Source: Vulcanimicrobiota bacterium (GTDB taxonomy: Bacteria > Vulcanimicrobiota > Xenobia > Xenobiales > JADMJV01). From it: 64,000 nucleotides of DNA. The stretch covers positions 31,199-95,198 of the forward strand of contig JAFKGI010000032.1 in the NCBI GenBank assembly GCA_017307785.1, read 5' to 3'. Positions 53,701 through 62,793 of this stretch are shown here, piece by piece. The notes below the pieces were generated by a model. The model ran no database searches and had not been told where the DNA came from. It worked only from the letters and a program-made list of their open reading frames with translations. How positions within the stretch are numbered: position 1 is the first letter of the stretch; each line of letters starts with the position of its first letter. The position numbers and the translations under genes are program-made.

Positions 53701-54841
53701 TCCGGGCGAAGTCGCCTGGATCCGCCCCCTGGCGGAACAAATTGCCGCTCGAGGCTGGAGTTGCGACATCATCCTCTACCCCTGCACTTTTGCCACCGGC
53801 AAGGAAGCCGATGTCTTGCGCACCTACCCGGCCGTAGAGAAGGTCTGGCCCAAGGGGTCGCTCTTCTCCCTTTACTGGAAAGAGGGACGCCGCTATCCGC
53901 CGGGGACCCCCTTGATCCACCTGGGCGGAGACCTGATGTATACAGCTTTCCTGCAACGCCGCTTCGGCTGGAAATGCTGGAGCTATCTCTGGGCCCGCCC
54001 CTGGTGGGACAAGGCTTTCGCCGGCTACTTCAGCCGCAACGCCCAATCGACCGGCGGCCTGCGGCGGCGCCGGGTCCATCCCGATAAGATCGTGGAAGTC
54101 GGCGATCTGGTGGTGGACTCAGTCAACTTCCAGGTCCCTGAATTGCCCGAGCGCGATCCGAACCTGATCACCTTCCTGCCCGGCAGTCGCGACGAAGAGA
54201 TTCGGCACGCCCTGCCGCTCTTCAGTCGGGCCGCCGAAATTTTGCGGGAAACTCGTCCCCAGCTGCGCTTTCAGACCATGCTCTCGCCCTTTTTGTCTCT
54301 CGAGAGATTAGGCAAGTTGCTGGATCGACCCGTGGATCGGCGAATGGACCACGCCGGCGGAAAGTTGGTGGGGAACCGCTATCTGTGCCGCGATGGGCTC
54401 GAGGTTCTGATTTATCAAGAGCGCTCCCTCGAGCACCAGGCCCGCTCGGTGCTGGCGCTCTCCTTGCCCGGCACCAAGACGGCCGAAGCGGCCGTACTGG
54501 GGGTTCCCTGTCTCACCATCGTGCCGCTGAACTGCCCGGAAGCTCTGCCCGTTCACGGCCTGCTCGGCCTGCTCGACTGGCTGCCGGGAGGTTCCCATTT
54601 GAAAGGCAAGCTCTTGCTGCGTCAAAAGCACCGCGTCGGATTATTGGCCCAACCCAACCAGTTGCTGGGCCGAGCGGTCATGCCCGAAATGGTGGATCTT
54701 CTCAGCGCCCAGGATATCGCCACTCAGGTGGCGGCGATCCTGGATCAACCGGAGGAGCTACAACAAAAAAGCCTGCTCTTGCGGCAGGCTTTTCAAGAAC
54801 TGGCGGGCGCCAGTGCGGGGATGCTGGACCGACTCAGGTAG
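53675..54841 (+). CDS. LpxB-like glycosyltransferase (lipid-A-disaccharide-synthase-related)
   Basis: 388 residues from the GTG at 53675 (KLLITANSPGEVAW). GT19-like traits: LIHLGGDLMY, a central ITFLPGSRDEEIRHALPLF, and SLPGTKTAEAAVLGVPCL near the donor site. It is divergent from true LpxB (no NYV.P block) and closer to the 'lipid-A-disaccharide synthase-related' group also found outside LPS makers. Its operon with heptose genes points to an envelope glycolipid. A terminator-like hairpin lies inside its last 75 bp. Confidence 0.75.
   Translation: MKLLITANSPGEVAWIRPLAEQIAARGWSCDIILYPCTFATGKEADVLRTYPAVEKVWPKGSLFSLYWKEGRRYPPGTPLIHLGGDLMYTAFLQRRFGWKCWSYLWARPWWDKAFAGYFSRNAQSTGGLRRRRVHPDKIVEVGDLVVDSVNFQVPELPERDPNLITFLPGSRDEEIRHALPLFSRAAEILRETRPQLRFQTMLSPFLSLERLGKLLDRPVDRRMDHAGGKLVGNRYLCRDGLEVLIYQERSLEHQARSVLALSLPGTKTAEAAVLGVPCLTIVPLNCPEALPVHGLLGLLDWLPGGSHLKGKLLLRQKHRVGLLAQPNQLLGRAVMPEMVDLLSAQDIATQVAAILDQPEELQQKSLLLRQAFQELAGASAGMLDRLR
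54767..54793. terminator. Terminator-like hairpin inside the 3' end of the LpxB-like gene
   Basis: AAAAGCCTGC (54767-54776) and GCAGGCTTTT (54784-54793) are perfect 10-bp arms around a 7-nt loop, with an A-run before and Ts after. It lies ~50 bp upstream of the stop codon and between convergent genes, so it could end transcription in both directions. Confidence 0.6.
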
Positions 54842-55442
54842 TGGTCCGGGCCCAGATGTCGTTGTGCAGTTTGACACCGGAGCTGCCCTGCGCCCAGGCT
54901 TCCTTCATCTTCTTCTCGGCCTCTTTGACAAGGCGATCTCGCTCCGCCCCTTCGGCACCGTAAGCCTCGCGCAGAGCCTGGGTGCTCTCGTAACAGAGGC
55001 GATGGCAGTTCGCGATCCTGGCATGCGATTTCTCCAGGACGTCGGGCACCTGTTGCCCGTCAAACTGCGTGATCGATTCCAGCAGAGAGTTGCAAAAAGA
55101 GGTCGTATCGGTATCGAAATCCTCTTTATGGTCCTTGTACTCGCCCTTTTTGAACTTCTTGATGAGGTCGGCATTCTGCATGTACATTGCTTTGACTTGA
55201 AAACCGAAGCCAGTGCGCATACGGCGGCCATACTCCAGGTAGGCGGCGGAGTTCTTCTTATAGTTAAAGGTCTTGTGGTTATGCCCGGCCAGGGTCAGAG
55301 GGCGCCAGTGGACGAACTTGAAGTAGGCCCAGATCGTTCCACCGATCACGATGGCGATGAAGAGCAGACAGCCCGGTACGCTATCACCCAAACGTCGGCG
55401 ACGACGGTGCCAGGCTCCCTGAAGTTGACCGCCTTGTGACAT
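54834..55442 (-). CDS. Membrane-anchored protein of unknown function
   Basis: 202 residues from the ATG at 55442 (GAGAGGA upstream); a longer frame starts at 55508 without a ribosome site. A basic head (HRRRRRLG) precedes one membrane segment at ~25-43 (CLLFIAIVIGGTIWAYFKF). The rest is a charged, helical outer domain with three cysteines. No family is recognised. Its 3' end overlaps the LpxB-like gene by 8 nt. Confidence 0.6.
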   Translation of the reverse strand: MSQGGQLQGAWHRRRRRLGDSVPGCLLFIAIVIGGTIWAYFKFVHWRPLTLAGHNHKTFNYKKNSAAYLEYGRRMRTGFGFQVKAMYMQNADLIKKFKKGEYKDHKEDFDTDTTSFCNSLLESITQFDGQQVPDVLEKSHARIANCHRLCYESTQALREAYGAEGAERDRLVKEAEKKMKEAWAQGSSGVKLHNDIWARTTT

Positions 55443-55604
55443 GGGCGTCCTCTCTTTCCAACCTTTTGATAACCGGGTTATACCCTGAAACCAGGTATTG
55501 GGACACATTCAGGCTTTTCCTGCTTTCTAAAGTGAGAGCCGCCTCCCTTGCCAGGGATAAACCCACCCGCAGTAGAACCTCGGTGCAAGGCTACGCGCCC
55601 TCTC

Positions 55605-58600
55605 ATGCACGACTTAGACCATCCCCCGCAAGGTAGTTCTTCCAGTTTGTCGCCTCGATTTGCCGCGACTTATGAACGTGTACAGCAGGGCCCCCTCACG
55701 CAAGACGATCTCTACTCAAGCCTGGATCACCTGTTGCGTCTGTTCACGGGCATGAGCGCGGGGCTGGCCAGATTTCTCGACCCCAGCCGACCGGAAATCG
55801 CCGCCCTGGCTTCGGGGCTGGACCGCCCTCTGCAGTACGAGCGCCTGCTGCGCTTTTCCGTCAATCTGCTGCGCCACCTGGACCCGCAGCCCAGTCAGCA
55901 AATCTTGTTGGATATCTTCTTCCCCCACACCGCCCGAGAAGATCTGAGCGCGCCCCTCCACACCATCTGGCTGCAGTTGAGTTCAGAGGCCAGCCCCCTC
56001 CCGCCGCTTTCGCGTTGGACGCCGGGCAGTCTGGACCAGGAAAGCCTCCTACCCCGCTATCGAGAAGTCCTGGAATCCTGGGTCGCCGCCTCTCTGCCGG
56101 CCTTGAGCGCGGTCGAATGGCAGGTCGCCCTCAATCCGCGCACGGGTCGTGAGGAGGTCCAGGGCTGGCAAGTCGGCTCTCGTGTCATACCCATGATGCC
56201 GCCCTGCCCTTGGAAACCGGAAGAATCGGCGGAAGAATCGGCCGATTCCGGCGAGTGGAGCCCTCAGTGGTCCCGCGGAGAATTCGATCGCGTGGTCCAT
56301 CACCTGCAGCAGCGCTTTCCTCCCCTGGCTTCACTGCATCCGCCCGACTTTTTGCTCAGCCCCCTGCGGCATCAGGTCGCTCATCACGCTTCCGCCTATC
56401 TACTGGTGGACGCCCCCGCGGGCACCGGTAAATCCTTGTCCCTGGCAGGCTTGCAACAAGCACTCAGCCCGGACCTGACCGTGCTTCACTTTTCGGTACG
56501 GACCTGCTTCGGCGGCGACTTCCAAACGCTGATCGAAGAGGTGGACGAAGGCATCCAGACGCGTCTGGACGCCCAGATCACCACCATGGTTCCGCTGGGG
56601 CCTCTGGTCATCCAGGAGCTGAATCGCCGCTACTCTCCACTCTCGCCTGCCGAAAAATTTCAGGCTTACCTCAGCCAGTTGGTGCTGCGCAACGGACAGC
56701 GCTTTGTGCTGGCTCTGGACGGCCTGGACGAAGCTTTCGAAGGTTCGGACAGCAGCCTATCGCTGGCGGACTTTCTGCCCGATCAGTTGCCCGATGGGGT
56801 CTTTTTGCTGCTGGCTTATCGCGGAGACGGCTGTTCGGCCCGTCTACAGCGCCGCCTGACGCAATTGCTGGAACGCGGAGCCATCGCGCTGGAATTTCCC
56901 CTCGATAAGCCGGTCTACGTCAGCTGGTGTCAGCGCATCATCGCCGCCAGTTTCGTCAGTCCGGAGAACGCCGCTCGCCTGGTCGAACAAGGCTATCCAC
57001 TGATGGAATCGCGCCTGCTCGGTCAGGGTGTGGAGGCAGACCATTTGCCGCCCGGCAACTGGCCCGGCCACGACGAAGTGCTATTGGATCTCATCGCCAA
57101 CCTGGAGCGCCGCTGGGGCGATCCCTGGCTGCGCCTGCTGATGGTTCTGGCCACGGCCTACAATCCCGTGCCCATCGAGGAACTCAGCGATCTGGGCTTC
57201 TCCCCTTCCATGGTCCAAGAATTGCTCTACGATGTGCCCGCGCTCTTCCTGGCCGAGCGACCCACCGCCAATAGCGGCTGGCAGCTGCAACTGGCCCACG
57301 AGAACCTGCGGCTGCACCTGCAAGAACACTACAGTCACCGCTATAGCCAGACCTGCCAGAGGCTGGCCGCCCGAGCCGCCCACCAGTTGCTGCACCGGCC
57401 CGCCTGGACTTCCCCTGACGCCGACGCCCTGAACGGTGGCAGCTTCCGCCTGGACTGCCTCTACCGCTGGCTGCTCGACTCGCAGAACCAGGAGTTGACG
57501 GAGTCGGTGGTCTCCAACAAACCACTGGGGCAGTTCCGCAATCAGGTCTGCGCTTACCTGGAACAGAACGGCCGCTTTCACCATAAGCTCTCGATTTTGC
57601 AGGGACTCAAGTCGTGTCTGGAACTGGTGCTCGATCAGCACGATTCGGTCGATTTACGCGACGAACTGGCCTGGGCCTACAACAGCCGCGGACTGACGTA
57701 TCTGCACCTGGGGCAATTTTCTCGCTGTCTTTCCGAGCTGGAACTGGCCGAGCAGCAATTTCGCCTGCTGGTCGACCAGCGCCATCAGGTGCACTATCGC
57801 AGCGGTCTGGCCTCGGCCTTGAATCGCCGCAGCGAAGCCCTTCGCTCGCTGGGCCAGGTCGGCGAAGCCTGGGAATGCGCCCACCAATCGGTGGAGCACC
57901 ACCGCCAATCGCTGGTCGAGGGTGGCCCGCAACAACCGCGCCTGGGCCTGGCCCGAGCCCTGGTGCAGCGAGCCCGCTGCGCGGCCGATCACAGTCTCTG
58001 GCCACGTGCCCTGACCGACCTGCAAGAGGCCCTGAATTTGCTGGAACAAAGCACTCGGCAGGCCCAGGCCCGGGGCAATCAGGCCGACGTGGCCACTCAC
58101 TTCAACGAATGGGTCAAGGCCTTGATCGTGCGCGCCGAGGCTTACCGCGTGGTGGGCGAAAACGACAACTCGCTGCTCGACCTGGACCAGGCTCTACTGC
58201 TCACCCAGCACCTGGAAGAAGTGCAGGGCGTGGATTGGAGCAACACCAAGGCTCCCGAGGTGCAGATTCTCCAGGCCCGCGCCTACGAAGCTCTGCAAGG
58301 CTTCGAAGAAGCTCTGGATGCTTACGATGAAGCCATTCACGGCTACAGTCAGCAGGTCCGCCAGGGCCGGCTGGATCTGCGTCTGTCTCTGGCCGAAGCC
58401 TACCATTCCCGCGCCGATTTGCGTCGCAGGCGCAATCGGGTGGACGACGCCATCGAGGACTACACGCGTTCGCTGGCTTTCCAGGCACAACTGATCGAGT
58501 GCGAAGAACAAAGCGACCTGCGTCCTTTCCGAGCTCAGACCTATCAAGGCCGTGGCGACTGCCTGGGCTCCTTGAGCCGTCGCCGAGAAGCGCTTCAAGA

Positions 58601-60713
58601 CTACGATAAAGCCATCGAAGATTTTCTCTACGGCCTGAATTCGGGCAAGCTGCAGCAGCCGGATCTCCGCCGCCTCTCCTCGGTCTATTTCAACAGTGGC
58701 CAGCTTTATCTGCAGTTAGGGGAAGCCAGCCAGGCAGCCGACCGCGCCGCCAGCTCGATTCGCTTGCTGGAAGAGCGCCTCGGCGGTCCTGGCGAGGTGG
58801 TCGCCCAGGCTCACCTCCTGCAGGCCGAAGCCCTGCATCATCTGGGCGATCCAGTCACCGGCCTGGAGACTGCCAGCAAAGCCATTCAGGTGCTGAGTCT
58901 GCGGGTGCGCAGCGGCACCGGCAACCTCGATCGTCAACTCGCCGACGCTCATCGTCTGCGCGCCGAACTGGCCCAAACTCAGGGAGACCTCAACCAGGCC
59001 CTGAAGGATTTTGGGCTTGCCTTCCACCTTTACGGGGCGGACGGCCAGGAACCCGACCGCCTCCAGCAGGCCGAGGTGCTGCGGCGCCGGGCAGCCCTGC
59101 AAATCACTCAGAACGAGACGGACGCGGCGCTTGAAGATCTGCAGGCCGCCGCCGACTTGCTCAGCGGCGACCCCAACAAGGCCTGGGAAGAGCGCCTGCA
59201 GTTGCGCCGCCTGCGGGCCCACATCCTCAACAAACAGGAACGCTATCCTCTGGCCATCTCGGAGCTTTTGGTGGCTCTCGACGATCTGCGAGCCCGCAAG
59301 GCCGACCCCGCTCTGCGTCTCGAGCTACTGCTGGAGCTGATGAGCAGCCAGGCTCACCTGCAACTGTGGCAAGAGTTCACCATTCTCTACGCCGAGTTTC
59401 TCAAGACGCGCGAGGAAGCTCCTCAGGCCCCTCTTTCCGAGCGAGTCGAGCAGCTTTTCGCCCAGATCGAAGGGGAGCGCAATCCGCGTAGCGATGAATC
59501 GACCCGACTGGCCCGAGCCGACGTGCTAGTCGCCCTGGCCAGACTCTACGGCCAGCTACAGCCCGAAACCAGCGGTTCGGTGCAAGCTCGAGCCCTTTAT
59601 CAGCGCGGCAGCGAGCGGCTGGCCTGCCAGCGCATCACCGAGGCCCTGGAAGACTTGTCGGAGTCCATCGCGCAATTGCGCTCCCTCCAGGACGAACCCA
59701 GCGAACTGCTGACCGAAGTCTACGCCCGTCGCGCCGAAGGACTGCTGCGTGCCGGGCTGGCGCCTCGCGCCATGCGCGACCTGGACGAAGCCACCCGACT
59801 GCTGGCGGAGAATCCTGGGCGGCCCGGCCTGCTGGCCCAGTTGGCCACCCAGAAGGCCCAGTTGCTCCGTAGCAACGGACAAAATTCGCAGGTGGTTCAG
59901 GAGCTGACCTACGTGCTCTCGCTAGAGGAAATTCAGCCGTTGGGTGCCGAGGTTTTGAGCTGGATGTATCTGGGCCGCGCCCTGGCTCACGACAAGTTAG
60001 GTCAATCCGAGCGAGCCTGCGCCGACTTCCGCGAAGCCGCCCAGTTGCTGAGCCAGGTCCAACAAGAGCGGACCGAGGTTCTGCAAGAGCGACTGCGTTG
60101 CCGACTGCGTCTCATGAATCTCGAAGACCGGTCCAAGACGAGCTTTCTCCAGTATTGCGCCGAAGACTCCCTGACCAGCCTGGCCCGTCTGCGGGCCCTT
60201 TCGCCGGAAATGGCCGGCGAGTGGGTGGTGGCCTGGGTTCATACCTGGCTGCAGATGGACCCCAGTCTGCTCTCCTCGCGACTGCTATCGGATATGGCCG
60301 AAGAGCTTTCTCACTACCAACCGGGACCTCTGTGTCAGCCTCAGTGCGACCAGCTCTCCTCGCTGCTGGCTCACCTGGGCGGCACGGTCGAGCAACCCGG
60401 TCTGGGCGAGCGCCTGGTGGGCGCCGCCATCAACCTGGCTCTGCTGGGCGACAAGCGCCGCCTGACCACGGCCCTGCTGGATGCGCTGGCCCTGCTTTAC
60501 CGCCTCTACCAGAGCAACCCCGAGCACGTGCCGGCCCTCGCCCTGGAGCCGGCCATGCGCGCCCTGCAAGACATTCAGAACTTCCATCCCCCGAGCGCCG
60601 AACTGGGCGTCCGCTGGAACAATCTCATGCGCCACTGGCTCAGCCTCAGCGACCACCAGCTGGCCGCCTGCGGCGTCGAGCGTGCCAAACTCCAGACTCT
60701 CCGTCTATGGTGA
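55605..60713 (+). CDS. Giant NACHT/STAND-like ATPase with long TPR array
   Basis: 1702 residues from the ATG at 55605. Residues ~1-260 form an unrecognised helical N-terminal region. A P-loop ATPase follows: Walker A VDAPAGTGKSLSL (K276) and Walker B LALDGLDEAF (D372, D375, E376), the LDGLDE form typical of NACHT/STAND proteins, with a winged-helix-like part to ~600. From ~685 to ~1500 there are many TPR-type helical pairs (YNSRGLTYLHLGQFSRCLSEL, YHSRADLRRRRNRVDDAIEDY in separate places). A helical C-terminal ~200-residue region ends it. No signal peptide or membrane segment. STAND proteins are signal-gated switches, some of them anti-phage; the role here is inferred. Its gene stands alone between divergent and convergent neighbours. 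Confidence 0.8.
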   Translation: MHDLDHPPQGSSSSLSPRFAATYERVQQGPLTQDDLYSSLDHLLRLFTGMSAGLARFLDPSRPEIAALASGLDRPLQYERLLRFSVNLLRHLDPQPSQQILLDIFFPHTAREDLSAPLHTIWLQLSSEASPLPPLSRWTPGSLDQESLLPRYREVLESWVAASLPALSAVEWQVALNPRTGREEVQGWQVGSRVIPMMPPCPWKPEESAEESADSGEWSPQWSRGEFDRVVHHLQQRFPPLASLHPPDFLLSPLRHQVAHHASAYLLVDAPAGTGKSLSLAGLQQALSPDLTVLHFSVRTCFGGDFQTLIEEVDEGIQTRLDAQITTMVPLGPLVIQELNRRYSPLSPAEKFQAYLSQLVLRNGQRFVLALDGLDEAFEGSDSSLSLADFLPDQLPDGVFLLLAYRGDGCSARLQRRLTQLLERGAIALEFPLDKPVYVSWCQRIIAASFVSPENAARLVEQGYPLMESRLLGQGVEADHLPPGNWPGHDEVLLDLIANLERRWGDPWLRLLMVLATAYNPVPIEELSDLGFSPSMVQELLYDVPALFLAERPTANSGWQLQLAHENLRLHLQEHYSHRYSQTCQRLAARAAHQLLHRPAWTSPDADALNGGSFRLDCLYRWLLDSQNQELTESVVSNKPLGQFRNQVCAYLEQNGRFHHKLSILQGLKSCLELVLDQHDSVDLRDELAWAYNSRGLTYLHLGQFSRCLSELELAEQQFRLLVDQRHQVHYRSGLASALNRRSEALRSLGQVGEAWECAHQSVEHHRQSLVEGGPQQPRLGLARALVQRARCAADHSLWPRALTDLQEALNLLEQSTRQAQARGNQADVATHFNEWVKALIVRAEAYRVVGENDNSLLDLDQALLLTQHLEEVQGVDWSNTKAPEVQILQARAYEALQGFEEALDAYDEAIHGYSQQVRQGRLDLRLSLAEAYHSRADLRRRRNRVDDAIEDYTRSLAFQAQLIECEEQSDLRPFRAQTYQGRGDCLGSLSRRREALQDYDKAIEDFLYGLNSGKLQQPDLRRLSSVYFNSGQLYLQLGEASQAADRAASSIRLLEERLGGPGEVVAQAHLLQAEALHHLGDPVTGLETASKAIQVLSLRVRSGTGNLDRQLADAHRLRAELAQTQGDLNQALKDFGLAFHLYGADGQEPDRLQQAEVLRRRAALQITQNETDAALEDLQAAADLLSGDPNKAWEERLQLRRLRAHILNKQERYPLAISELLVALDDLRARKADPALRLELLLELMSSQAHLQLWQEFTILYAEFLKTREEAPQAPLSERVEQLFAQIEGERNPRSDESTRLARADVLVALARLYGQLQPETSGSVQARALYQRGSERLACQRITEALEDLSESIAQLRSLQDEPSELLTEVYARRAEGLLRAGLAPRAMRDLDEATRLLAENPGRPGLLAQLATQKAQLLRSNGQNSQVVQELTYVLSLEEIQPLGAEVLSWMYLGRALAHDKLGQSERACADFREAAQLLSQVQQERTEVLQERLRCRLRLMNLEDRSKTSFLQYCAEDSLTSLARLRALSPEMAGEWVVAWVHTWLQMDPSLLSSRLLSDMAEELSHYQPGPLCQPQCDQLSSLLAHLGGTVEQPGLGERLVGAAINLALLGDKRRLTTALLDALALLYRLYQSNPEHVPALALEPAMRALQDIQNFHPPSAELGVRWNNLMRHWLSLSDHQLAACGVERAKLQTLRLW

Positions 60714-60716
60714 GAA

Positions 60717-60865
60717 GGGGAGGTTGGGGGGAGAGGGAGAGAGCCTGGCTTGGGCGGGGGTAAGCACAAAAAAGAGGCCGGGCGCCATGCCGGGCCTCTT
60801 TTTCAAGAGCCTCGGGAGCCAGAGCGAAGAGCCTCCCCCTCTCCCCAACCCCTCCCCCTCTCTCC
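60717..60865. repeat. Long imperfect G/C-tract inverted repeat around a terminator
   Basis: A G/A-rich arm (60717-60743) is followed ~90 nt later by a C/T-rich arm (60832-60865) that is largely its reverse complement, sharing the ordered blocks GGGGAGG, TTGGGG and GAGAGGG. A terminator hairpin sits in the loop. The composition is quite unlike the flanking genes and resembles dispersed palindromic repeats seen in some genomes. Confidence 0.5.
60769..60803. terminator. Strong bidirectional terminator
   Basis: AAAAAGAGGCC (60769-60779) pairs with GGCCTCTTTTT (60793-60803), with a further short GC stem inside. A- and T-runs on the two sides serve both the NACHT-TPR gene (plus) and the enoyl-CoA hydratase operon (minus). 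Confidence 0.85.
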
Positions 60866-60871
60866 GCTACT

Positions 60872-61681
60872 TTAGCGGCCTTTGAATTCGGCGGTGCGCT
60901 TGCTCACGTAAGCGTCCAGGCCTTCCTTGGCGTCGCCGCTCTGGAACAGCTGCTGCTGCAGCTCGCGCTCCAGCGAGAGAGCTTCCTGGAAGCTGATTTC
61001 CAGGCCCGACTGCACCGAGCGCTTGATGCGACCGGCGGCCAGCGAAGCCTTGTTGGGCGGGGTGAACTGCTTGGCGTAGGTCATGACCTGGCCCATAAAG
61101 TCGTCGCCTTCGAAAATCTGGTTGATGATGCCCATGTCTTTGGCTTCTTCCATCGAGAAGCTCTCGCCGGTGACCATCAGTTCAATGGCTTTGGAACGGC
61201 CCACGATGCGAGCGAAGCGCTGGGTGCCGCCAGTGCCGGGCAGCACGCCCAGGTTGATTTCGGGCAAGCCGACTTTGCCGGCGCCTTTCCGGGCGATGCG
61301 AATGTCGCAAGCCATGGCGATTTCCAGTCCGCCGCCGACGGTGTGACCGTTGAGGGCACCGATGACCAGTTTGGGGGTCTGCTCAAGGCGGTTGAGCGTC
61401 TCATTGGCGTGCAGGCAGAAGTAATACTTGAAGGTGGGGTCCACTTCGCTGAGCATCTTGATATTGGCGCCGGCGCAGAAAAACTTGTCGCCGTTTCCGG
61501 TGATCACGATGACGTGAACGTTGACGTCGAAACGGGCCTTCAGGATGCACTCGTCGAGCTGACGCATCATCTCGTGGGTGTAGGTGTTGGCCGGCGGATC
61601 GTTGAGCGTCAGCAGGGCCACGCCATCTTGCACGGAGTAGCGAACGAGTTCGGTTTTTTCAGCCGCTTGAGTAGTAGACAT
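60872..61681 (-). CDS. Enoyl-CoA hydratase/isomerase family protein
   Basis: 269 residues, crotonase fold. Oxyanion-hole and catalytic blocks: FCAGANIKMLSE, NGHTVGGGLEIAMACD and LPEINLGVLPGTGGTQR with the catalytic Glu. It probably hydrates enoyl-CoA in fatty or branched acid degradation; crotonase specificity cannot be read from sequence. An AAGGGAG site precedes the ATG. It is last in the minus operon, 30 nt after the flavin reductase gene. Confidence 0.85.
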   Translation of the reverse strand: MSTTQAAEKTELVRYSVQDGVALLTLNDPPANTYTHEMMRQLDECILKARFDVNVHVIVITGNGDKFFCAGANIKMLSEVDPTFKYYFCLHANETLNRLEQTPKLVIGALNGHTVGGGLEIAMACDIRIARKGAGKVGLPEINLGVLPGTGGTQRFARIVGRSKAIELMVTGESFSMEEAKDMGIINQIFEGDDFMGQVMTYAKQFTPPNKASLAAGRIKRSVQSGLEISFQEALSLERELQQQLFQSGDAKEGLDAYVSKRTAEFKGR

Positions 61682-61711
61682 TGATAAACTCCCTTTAGGA
61701 AAACTGGAAGT

Positions 61712-62221
61712 CTATCCTACCCCGTCGTTGGGCCTTTGAATCGTAGGCCACTGGCCATTGAAGAAGAGTAGCGGATCGCCGTCGACGCCGACTCGAATCT
61801 GCTCCACCTGCCCGAGCAAAACCACGTGATCGCCGGCCTGCCAGGTGTTGACCAGGCGGCATTCCAACCAGCCCAGACAATCGGCCATCCAGGGCACGCC
61901 CAGCTTGGGGCTCCTGGCATACTCCAGGCCGATGAAACGGTCCAGTTCGTCCACCGCCGTCATGCCAGCGAAGCGTTTACACAGTTCCATCTGATCCTGG
62001 CCCATGATGCTGACGCCATAAGCTCCGGAAGCTTGAATGGCCTTGCAGGTGTGACCGTTGGGATAGGAACAGAACAACACCAGCGGTGGATCCAGGGAGA
62101 CCGAGGTAAAAGAATTGACGGTCATGCCATAGGGATGGTCTTCCCAGAGAGCGGTGACGGCCACCACCCCGGTCGCGAAACGACCCAGGGTGCGGCGAAA
62201 ATCTTGAACCTCCACGCTCAT
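61712..62221 (-). CDS. Flavin reductase family protein (FMN-binding split barrel)
   Basis: 169 residues. Family blocks: FRRTLGRFATGVVAVTAL, GMTVNSFTSVSLDPPLVLFC and GAYGVSIMGQDQ. These proteins reduce FMN or FAD with NAD(P)H, often for a partner monooxygenase, and no partner is visible nearby. It starts in an ATGA overlap with the histidine-kinase-like gene. Confidence 0.85.
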   Translation of the reverse strand: MSVEVQDFRRTLGRFATGVVAVTALWEDHPYGMTVNSFTSVSLDPPLVLFCSYPNGHTCKAIQASGAYGVSIMGQDQMELCKRFAGMTAVDELDRFIGLEYARSPKLGVPWMADCLGWLECRLVNTWQAGDHVVLLGQVEQIRVGVDGDPLLFFNGQWPTIQRPNDGVG

Positions 62222-62793
62222 AGGGGAATGCTCAAGGCGGCGCTGCCCGGCTCCAGCAGCAGGTCGCCGTCATGGGCCTGAGCCACCTTCTGAGCCAGCG
62301 GTAGGCCCAACGCAATCTGGCCGTTCCAAAGCTGCGGGTCCTTCAGCCAATCGTAGATATTGTCCGGCCAGCCTTTGTTCTGGTCGCGAACCTCCAGATG
62401 CAGCCGTCGGCCCGTGACTCGCAGGCCGATGCCCTCATAGCCGCCGCCGTGCCGGACCGCATTGTCGTAAAGTTGGTCCAGAGCCGCTTTCAGCAAGTCA
62501 GGATCAAGACTGGCCTGCACAGGCTCCAGTTGCAGCCCCTGCACATTCTTGTCTTTGGCCCAGCCCTCCACGATCAGGTGGGCGTTGACTTCGTCGCGGT
62601 TCGGGGAGCCGCACCTGGCCATCCAGTTCAACTGAATCAAACGGCCGTCCAGACGGTCCACTTCCTCCAAAAGAGCCCCACCCAGCATGTTCAACATGTC
62701 GGGACTCTCGCGACAGGCTTGCAGTCCCATGCGCAGGTTGGCCAGCGACCCGCGCAAATCGTGACTGAGGCGGCGGAGGGTGGAAACGTTCAA
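62218..62793 (-). CDS. Small soluble histidine-kinase-like protein
   Basis: 191 residues from a TTG (TTGA overlap with the LOG gene). It has an H-box-like LSHDLRGSLANLRMGLQ (His 10), an N-box-like LYDNAVRHGG and a reduced G region (DQNKGWP, LGLPLAQKVAQAHDGDL). There is no sensor domain or membrane segment. It could be a minimal kinase, a phosphotransfer domain or a pseudokinase. Its place between metabolic genes is unusual. Confidence 0.7.
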   Translation of the reverse strand: MNVSTLRRLSHDLRGSLANLRMGLQACRESPDMLNMLGGALLEEVDRLDGRLIQLNWMARCGSPNRDEVNAHLIVEGWAKDKNVQGLQLEPVQASLDPDLLKAALDQLYDNAVRHGGGYEGIGLRVTGRRLHLEVRDQNKGWPDNIYDWLKDPQLWNGQIALGLPLAQKVAQAHDGDLLLEPGSAALSIPL

